Source of the DNA: Pseudarthrobacter sp. AL07
Lineage (GTDB): Bacteria > Actinomycetota > Actinomycetes > Actinomycetales > Micrococcaceae
NCBI RefSeq assembly: GCF_029960665.1
Contig: NZ_JASBRB010000005.1
Location: 1-64,000 of the forward strand
Length of the DNA stretch: 64,000 nt
Direction: 5' to 3'
Part shown: piece by piece, positions 58,542 to 64,000 of the stretch
Layout: each line of letters opens with the position of its first letter
How positions within the stretch are numbered: position 1 is the stretch's first letter
Notes under the pieces: model-generated
The model's input: only the letters and a program-made list of their open reading frames with translations
Database searches by the model: none
What the model was told of the DNA's origin: nothing
Program-made: the position numbers and the translations under genes

Positions 58542-59858
58542 TTAGTGGAACTGGCCTTCTTCGGTGGATCCCACCAGTGCCAGGGTTGATGCGTTCGGGT
58601 TGAGCGCAGTTGCAATGTCGTCGAAGTAGCCGGTGCCGACTTCGCGCTGGTGCTTGGTCGCGGTGTAGCCGCGGGACTCGGAGGCGAATTCCTTCTCCTG
58701 CAGCTCGACGTAGGCGCTCATGCCTTCACGGGCGTAACCGTGGGCGAGATCGAACATCGAGTAGTTCAGGGCGTGGAAGCCGGCCAGGGTGATGAACTGG
58801 AACGTGAAGCCCATGGCGCCGAGTTCACGCTGGAACTTGGCGATGGTGGCGTCGTCCAGGTGCTTGCGCCAGTTGAACGACGGCGAGCAGTTGTAGGAGA
58901 GCATCTGGTCCGGGAAGTCAGCCTTGACAGCCTCGGCGAACTTGCGGGCCAGCTCAAGGTCCGGGGTGCCCGTCTCCATCCAGATGAGGTCAGAGTACGG
59001 AGCGTAGGCCTTGGCACGGGCGATGCAGGGCTCGATGCCGTTGCGGACCTTGTAGAAGCCTTCCGGGGTGCGCTCGCCGGTGACGAATTCCTTGTCGCGG
59101 GGATCGACGTCGGAGGTGATCAAGGTGGCGGCCTCGGCGTCGGTGCGGGCGATGACCACCGAGGGGGTGCCGGCGACGTCGGCGGCCAGGCGGGCGGCGT
59201 TCAGGGTGCGGACGTGCTGCTGGGTGGGGATGAGCACCTTGCCGCCGAGGTGGCCGCACTTCTTCTCCGAGGCGAGCTGGTCTTCCCAGTGCACGCCGGA
59301 CGCGCCGGCCTGGATCATGGATTTCATGAGCTCGTAGGCGTTCAGCGGGCCACCGAAGCCGGCCTCGGCGTCGGCGACGATCGGGACCATCCAGTCCTCA
59401 ACGGTCTGGATGCCTTCGGAGAATTCGATCTGGTCGGCGCGGAGGAGTGCGTTGTTGATGCGGCGGACCACGGTGGGAACCGAGTTGGCCGGGTACAGCG
59501 ACTGGTCCGGGTAGGTGTGGCCGGAGTTGTTGGCGTCGGCGGCGACCTGCCAGCCGGAGAGGTAGATGGCCCGGAGGCCGGCCTTGACCTGCTGCACGGC
59601 CTGGTTGCCGGTCAGGGCACCCAGGGCGTTGGTGTACCCGCCGGTCTTGTGCTCTTCGGTGAGCTGCTTCCACAGTTTCTCGGATCCACGGCGGGCCAGC
59701 GTGTGCTCTTCGGAGACCCGGCCGCGGAGCTTGACGACGTCCGTTGCCTTGTAGTCACGGGTCACACCTTCCCAGCGGGGGTTGGCGGCCCACTCGAGCT
59801 CCAGGGCGGCGGCCTGCTCTTGGGGCGTCTGCTGGGTGGGCTCAAATGCTGCAGTCAT
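58542..59858 (-). CDS. aceA: Isocitrate lyase
   Basis: A 438-residue enzyme that splits isocitrate to succinate and glyoxylate. [20 protein letters not shown] carries the catalytic Cys (KKCGH), and [13 protein letters not shown] and [15 protein letters not shown] are family motifs. The length fits the bacterial short form. AGGAG precedes the ATG. It is divergent from the RamB-like regulator, and upstream of aceB across palindrome B2. Growth on acetate or fatty acids needs both genes. Confidence 0.98.
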   Translation of the reverse strand: MTAAFEPTQQTPQEQAAALELEWAANPRWEGVTRDYKATDVVKLRGRVSEEHTLARRGSEKLWKQLTEEHKTGGYTNALGALTGNQAVQQVKAGLRAIYLSGWQVAADANNSGHTYPDQSLYPANSVPTVVRRINNALLRADQIEFSEGIQTVEDWMVPIVADAEAGFGGPLNAYELMKSMIQAGASGVHWEDQLASEKKCGHLGGKVLIPTQQHVRTLNAARLAADVAGTPSVVIARTDAEAATLITSDVDPRDKEFVTGERTPEGFYKVRNGIEPCIARAKAYAPYSDLIWMETGTPDLELARKFAEAVKADFPDQMLSYNCSPSFNWRKHLDDATIAKFQRELGAMGFTFQFITLAGFHALNYSMFDLAHGYAREGMSAYVELQEKEFASESRGYTATKHQREVGTGYFDDIATALNPNASTLALVGSTEEGQFH

Positions 59859-60031
59859 CGTTGTCTCCTAGATTGAGCTCCGGGTGGATATTGCCGGCCG
59901 GAGCTGCTTCCTTGCAGTTCCGGCCGACTACCCCGGTGCGGTGTTTCTTTCCGTGATCACTACTTTTCAGCACTTCACAACACTTCTCTAGGGGAAAACC
60001 CTGGAAAGAAATGCACTTCTTCGCGTATCCT
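59859..60031. promoter_or_regulatory. aceA / RamB-like divergent regulatory region
   Basis: ACTT recurs at 59962, 59972 and 59982, exactly ten bases apart, as CACTTC-type words, which puts them on one face of the helix. TATCCT (60026-60031) ends six bases before ATG 60038 as a leaderless -10 for the regulator. The region is the natural binding site of the encoded regulator. Confidence 0.45.
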
Positions 60032-60037
60032 CAAGAA

Positions 60038-61525
60038 ATGACGCCTGGAAGCTGGAATCGCGAAGTCACACCGCCGCCGTCGTCCGCCGCCTCCCCGGAA
60101 CTGGACGTCATCAGCCTGGGCCGCCGGGTGCGGCATCTGCGCAAGCAGGCCGGGCTCACCCTCGACGACCTGAGCGCTGCCGTCGGGACCGCCCCCAGCC
60201 AGTTGAGCCTGATCGAAAACGGCAAACGGGAGCCCAAACTTTCCCTGCTGCAGGGACTGGCCTCTGCCCTGAATGTAAGCATCGACCAGTTGCTTGGCGC
60301 CGAGCCGCCGAGCCGCCGAGCGGCCCTGGAAATTGAGCTCGAACGCTACCAGCGCGGACCCCTGTACGAGTCCCTTAATCTGCCCAAAATCCGCATCAGC
60401 TCACGGCTCCCGGTCGATGTGCTGGAGGCGCAGGTGGGGCTACTGCACGAGCTCGAACGCAAACTGAACGAGCAGGTGGCGACGCCGGAGGAGGCCCGCC
60501 GCGCGAACGGTGAGCTGCGTGCCATGATGCGTGAGCGCGGCAACTACTTCCCGGAGTATGAAGCCGAGGCGCAGAAGGTCCTGGGGCTGGTGGGTTACAC
60601 GGCCGGGCCGCTGAGTCAGCACGTCATCGCCGACATCGCCGAGAAGCTCGGATTCACCCTCCACCACGTGAGCGACCTGCCGCATTCAACCCGTTCAGTG
60701 ACGGATTTGAAGAATCACAGAATTTACCTGACGCAGAGCCAGCGGCAGGACCACGACCCCCGCTCTGTGCTGTTGCAGGCGCTGGGGCACTACGTGCTGG
60801 GGCACGAGACGCCGAAAAACTACGGCGACTTCCTCGGCCAGCGGGTGGCCACCAACTACTTCGCGGCCGCGCTCCTGCTGCCCGAGCAGGCCACCGTGGA
60901 CTTCCTGCAGAAGGCCAAGACTGCCAAGGAAATCGCCGTGGAGGACATCCGGGATGCTTTTGCCGTGTCCTACGAGACCGCCGCGCACCGCTTCACCAAC
61001 CTGGCCACGAAGCACCTGGGCCTCACCACCCACTTCCAGAAGACCCACAAGAGCGGCATCATCTACAAGGCCTACGAGAACGACGGCGTGACCTTCCCGA
61101 TGGACCACACCGGCGCCATAGAGGGCCAGCCGTCATGCAAGGCGTGGACGTCGCGGGCGGTGTTCGATGTGCCGGACAAGTTCAGCGCGTACAGCCAGTA
61201 CACCGATACTCCGTCCGGCACGTATTGGTGCACGGCCCGGACCGAGCGATCGGCCAGCGGCGATTTCTCCCTGAGCATCGGGGTGCCGTACCAGCACGTG
61301 AAATGGTTCCGCGGCCGGGAAACCACGGCGCGCGAAAAGTCCACGTGCCCCGACCCGAACTGCTGCAAGCGGCCCCCGGCAGCACTGGCCTCCGAGTGGG
61401 CCGGCAACGCATGGCCGGCGGCCCGGGCGAACACGCACCTACTGGCCGCGATGCCGCCCGGCGCGTTTCCCGGCGTGGACGAAACCGAGGTGTACAGCTT
61501 CCTGCAGGCGCACTCGGGAAGCTGA
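60038..61525 (+). CDS. RamB-like XRE transcriptional regulator with ImmA/IrrE-type domain
   Basis: A 495-residue protein. An HTH_3 domain (about 25-80 after this start, LRKQAGLTLDDLSAAVGTAP) is followed by an IrrE-like metallopeptidase-fold region (QALGHYVLGHETPKNYGD, where the usual HEXXH Glu is Tyr, so catalysis is doubtful), and by a C-terminal DUF2083-type part with a CPDPNCC cluster. Layout and position beside aceA match RamB, the glyoxylate and acetate regulator of Corynebacterium. ATG at 60038 (leaderless) is preferred over 60011, which has GGAAAG close upstream and remains possible. Confidence 0.85.
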   Translation: MTPGSWNREVTPPPSSAASPELDVISLGRRVRHLRKQAGLTLDDLSAAVGTAPSQLSLIENGKREPKLSLLQGLASALNVSIDQLLGAEPPSRRAALEIELERYQRGPLYESLNLPKIRISSRLPVDVLEAQVGLLHELERKLNEQVATPEEARRANGELRAMMRERGNYFPEYEAEAQKVLGLVGYTAGPLSQHVIADIAEKLGFTLHHVSDLPHSTRSVTDLKNHRIYLTQSQRQDHDPRSVLLQALGHYVLGHETPKNYGDFLGQRVATNYFAAALLLPEQATVDFLQKAKTAKEIAVEDIRDAFAVSYETAAHRFTNLATKHLGLTTHFQKTHKSGIIYKAYENDGVTFPMDHTGAIEGQPSCKAWTSRAVFDVPDKFSAYSQYTDTPSGTYWCTARTERSASGDFSLSIGVPYQHVKWFRGRETTAREKSTCPDPNCCKRPPAALASEWAGNAWPAARANTHLLAAMPPGAFPGVDETEVYSFLQAHSGS

Positions 61526-61531
61526 GCGCAG

Positions 61532-61603
61532 GACGCTCTCTCACTTTCTTGGGGAGAGTGAGAGAGGGCCGGGGAATTTGGTGCAGCAAGTGATAGAGCG
61601 TTT
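61532..61603. repeat. Family C intergenic palindrome, copy 2, plus a D-type half (convergent gap)
   Basis: CTCTCTCACTTTC (61536-61548) pairs with 61554-61566 with one mismatch around a 5-base loop, and GACG precedes the left arm as in copy 1. AAGTGATAGAGCGTT at about 61588-61602 is a single arm of the D type. Together they fill the 80-base gap between the RamB-like and TAXI gene stops. Confidence 0.75.
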
Positions 61604-61605
61604 CC

Positions 61606-62625
61606 TTACCCGTGGAGCTCCCGGTACGCCGCAGCGGCGCCGGGGTGCAGGGGCAAGCCCGCGGTGTTGATCAAGGATTCCGGACTCAGGAACTGGACCC
61701 CCAGGCTGGAACGCGGGATCAGTTCCTCGGCGTGGCCCACCAGCAGTTCGACGGTCCGCTTGACGGTACGGTCATCAAGGTCAATCCGGCACAGCAGCAG
61801 GTTCGCCACGCCCACGGTCCACACGGCCGGAATGCCCGCGTAGGCGCCCGCAGGGATCAGCACCCGGTCGTAGAAGACGCCGTATTTCGCCCGCAGTGCC
61901 GGCAGCAGCGGCGACAGATCCAGGAAACCCAGCCCGACGTCGTCGTTCGCGGCGGCAATGGCTGCGGTAGGCACGCCACCTGACCAGAACAGCGCGTCCA
62001 CCGTTCCGTCCCGCAAGGCCGCGAGGCCCTCGTTGAGGCCGAGGCTCAGCACTGTGACGCCGCCCGCCGTCCCGGCCGTGGAGCTGAGCGCGGCAGCCTC
62101 GATCAGCCGCGGGGTGGTCAGCGACGTCCCCGAGCCGGGCTCACCGACAGCCACAGTCCGGCCGGCAAGCCCGCCGATATCCCGGACCCCGCTGTTCCGC
62201 CGGATGACGCAGTGGACGTAGTTCTCGTACACTTTCCCAACGGCGGAAAGTCCGACGGCGGGCGTCTCACCTACCGCGGTGCGCTGGGCCGCCGAATCCG
62301 CCAGGGCGACGGCGAACGTGGCTTTGCCGGTCAGCAGATATTCGAGGTTGTCCAGGCTGCCACCGGTAGTCAGCGCCGACGCCTGGCCGGCCACCCCGTG
62401 ACGCTGGAGGGACGCCGCCAGCAGCTCGGCGAACTCCAGATAGAAGCCGCCAGGCTCGCCGCCGGCCACGGTGACGGTGCCCGGGCGGCCCGTGGGCGTG
62501 CACGCACCCAGGGTTGGCAGGAGCAGCCCGGACAAACCGGCCGCGAGCCCGGCCTTGAGGACGGTCCGCCGCGGGGGAAGCGGGGGAGGCGTGGGTAGGT
62601 CCAGCGCTCCGGTCAGGTCAGGCAC
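61606..62625 (-). CDS. TAXI family TRAP-type solute-binding lipoprotein, Tat-exported
   Basis: A 339-residue exported binding protein. PPRRTVLKAGLAAGLSGLLL is a twin-arginine signal, and LPTLGAC is a lipobox, so it is a Tat lipoprotein. The mature part has GGEPGGFYLEFAELLAAS, LTTGGSLDNLEYLLTG, YENYVHCVIRRNSGVRDIGG and GEPGSGTSLT, which fit TAXI solute receptors. No TRAP permease gene is in the window. The GTG at 62625 overlaps the kinase stop (62618), so the receptor is coupled to the sensor kinase and may present its ligand to it. Confidence 0.85.
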   Translation of the reverse strand: MPDLTGALDLPTPPPLPPRRTVLKAGLAAGLSGLLLPTLGACTPTGRPGTVTVAGGEPGGFYLEFAELLAASLQRHGVAGQASALTTGGSLDNLEYLLTGKATFAVALADSAAQRTAVGETPAVGLSAVGKVYENYVHCVIRRNSGVRDIGGLAGRTVAVGEPGSGTSLTTPRLIEAAALSSTAGTAGGVTVLSLGLNEGLAALRDGTVDALFWSGGVPTAAIAAANDDVGLGFLDLSPLLPALRAKYGVFYDRVLIPAGAYAGIPAVWTVGVANLLLCRIDLDDRTVKRTVELLVGHAEELIPRSSLGVQFLSPESLINTAGLPLHPGAAAAYRELHG

Positions 62626-63935
62626 GCGGCGCCACCTGCTCCGGTCCGGCAAAGGGTCCCGGCAAGTCCCCTGCACCCGGAAACTCGAGGCGCGCAATCA
62701 GGCCGTGAGGCGCTGCCTCGGCGAGCACCAGCCGGCCGCCGTTGGCTACTGCCAGCTTGTCCACGATAGTCATGCCCAGCCCGGTGCCGCGAGTGGTCCG
62801 CTGCACCGGGGACCGCCAGAAGCGGCTCATGGCCGCTGTCCGTTCGTCGGACGAAAGCCCGGGGCCGTCGTCGGACACTTCGATGGACACCGTGCCTTGG
62901 CGGGCGCGGGCAGCGACCGAGATGTGGGCGCCGGGAGCGTACTTGATGGCATTGTTCAGAAGTTCGCCGACCATCTGGGCCAGTTCTGCCGAATTGCAGG
63001 CGATGTGCACGGCGGGGGCAGGCGGATCTTCGAGCAGGATCGATGCCCCGCTGCGATGGGCGGCAGGGCCCGCCCGTTCGGCTTCTTCCTGCAGAACCGG
63101 ATAAGGATCGAGGGGCGCCTGCGCCGCGCGGGACGCGGTTCCCAGCGGGCCCCTGGCGGAGTCTTCAGAGGCCCTGTGCTCGGCGGCCGCCAGCTTCAGT
63201 ACCCCGTCCAGGATCTCCTCTACGCGTTCGAGCTCCGCCAACACCCCTGCCGCGGCGTCGTGTTCCCGGGCGGTCTTAAGTTCCAGTTGCAGCAGATCGA
63301 TCCTGAGCCGCAGGGCACCGACCGGGTTTCGCAGTTCGTGCGATGTGTCCGCGATCAGTTGTCGTTGGGACTCGAGGCTGTTGCTGACGGTCTGCGCCAT
63401 GGTGGTGAATGAACGGCTCAGTTGCCGAAGTTCCGGCGGCCCGGCTTCGGGAAGCTGTCCGGTCCGGCCTGTTGCCTCAAGTTCAGTGACGGCCGCGTTC
63501 AGGCGGTTCACGGGCCGGAGGACCCACTCGGTCACGCGGGACGCGCCCAGGAGGAGCAGCGCCGCCAGGGCCGCCGCCGCCAATCCGACCACGAGCCATC
63601 GCTCCCGCAGTTTCTGCCGGGCCGCGTCCAGGTTGACCTCGAGGACGGCCTCGCCCAGGACCTGGCTCGCGCTGCCGAAGGAGCGGGAGATCACCTCGGA
63701 GGATGGCCCGAACGGCCGCAGCGGGGTGAGCGTGGTGTCGTTGAGGTTCAGGTTGGCCCTGGCCACCGCGTCCCGGACGTCCGCCCGGTCCTCGCTGAGG
63801 CCACCGGAGTGCAGGGTGCCCTGCTGGAGGCGGATCAGGACTCCCTCACCGTAGTAAGGCCACGCACCTGGACCGCGAACAGGGCGATGCCTGGAACCGG
63901 CCTGTAAAGGACGACGACAAAAACCAGGACCTCAT
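62618..63935 (-). pseudogene. Sensor histidine kinase with a frame-disrupted N-terminus
   Basis: From 63766 to 62618 one frame encodes a full kinase: a membrane span (LVVGLAAAALAALLLLGAS), HAMP, HisKA with ADTSHELRNPVGALR (phospho-His), and HATPase with ELLNNAIKYAPGAH, SDDGPGL and GTGLGMTIV. Protein-like sequence in that frame extends to about 63846 (YYGEGVLIRLQQG). The expected start is ATG 63935, which overlaps the previous stop and begins MRSWFLSSSFTGRF, but it is in another frame, so a net one-base shift lies between about 63850 and 63900, removing the first membrane span. A downstream GTG (63766) could still start a shorter kinase. Sequencing error is possible. Confidence 0.7.
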
Positions 63936-64000
63936 CGACGCCTGACGCTGTCGGCAGCTTCAGTGAGCGTACGACGGCGGGTGGCCTCCCGCCGTCGTCC
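63932..64000 (-). CDS. 3' end of a gene cut by the window edge, perhaps the cognate response regulator
   Basis: Twenty-two codons and TGA are open to the right edge, reading GRRREATRRR and ending SVRRR. The stop overlaps the ATG of the kinase N-terminus. Position upstream of a histidine kinase suggests a response regulator, but the visible sequence is Arg-rich and carries no domain. Confidence 0.4.
   Translation of the reverse strand, partial: GRRREATRRRTLTEAADSVRRR

Overview
The window is high-GC chromosomal DNA from an actinobacterium of the Micrococcaceae, most probably Arthrobacter or Pseudarthrobacter. The evidence is the gene order (fructose-bisphosphate aldolase end, DUF3151, purA; purS-purQ-purL; ffs-dnaX-recR; aceA-aceB beside a RamB-type regulator), the protein families, and many start codons that sit six bases behind a TANNNT -10 box, the mark of leaderless transcripts. 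I see no phage, complete insertion sequence, CRISPR array or plasmid gene. This is core chromosome with accessory cassettes.

Layout. 0-5.3 kb: aldolase end, DUF3151, UDG-like protein, purA, YegP-like protein, and an ECF-like sigma factor with a membrane partner. 5.3-11.2 kb: a translationally coupled sulfur operon (Acs, SfnG, MetY, CoA-binding protein) behind a SAM-riboswitch-like leader, with a second CoA-binding paralogue divergent from it. 11.3-17.4 kb: 2OG-Fe oxygenase, YjbR/DUF1990/ABM/DUF503 genes, then purS-purQ-purL. 18.2-26.6 kb: secreted sialidase, secreted subtilase, and a three-gene operon in which two SSI-like (Streptomyces subtilisin inhibitor) proteins bracket a gene of uncertain function. 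26.6-37.2 kb: MarR regulator, two small paralogues, aspartate kinase, an ABC export locus, recR, dnaX, SRP RNA and tRNA-Ser(GGA). 37.2-48 kb: DUF2236 protein, M23 peptidase, peroxidase, phosphodiesterase, Stealth phosphotransferase, HAD hydrolase, LytR_C protein, TetR, DsbA-like protein, and a GT4 enzyme followed by the stump of a glycogen-debranching gene. 48-56.6 kb: a sugar operon (two isomerase/epimerases and two Gfo/Idh dehydrogenases) with a divergent ROK regulator, then a hydroxyacid dehydrogenase and an MFS carrier. 56.8-61.5 kb: glyoxylate shunt genes aceA and aceB with a divergent RamB-like regulator. 61.6-64 kb: a Tat-lipoprotein TAXI binding protein and a histidine kinase whose 5' end is frame-disrupted, with the edge of a further gene.

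How the genes work together. MetY releases acetate when it makes homocysteine from O-acetylhomoserine. An acetate-CoA ligase at the head of the same operon would return that acetate to acetyl-CoA, SfnG would supply sulfur from sulfones, and the leader would tie the whole set to SAM level. aceA/aceB are the natural outlet for acetyl-CoA and face their presumed regulator. The sugar operon has a palindrome lying over its -35 box, a plausible site for the divergent ROK protein.

The most striking structure outside genes is a set of long, near-perfect intergenic palindromes in several sequence families (A to E). Six of the nine sites lie exactly between convergent genes. A different short palindromic repeat has been captured in frame inside three genes (metY, acs, purL).
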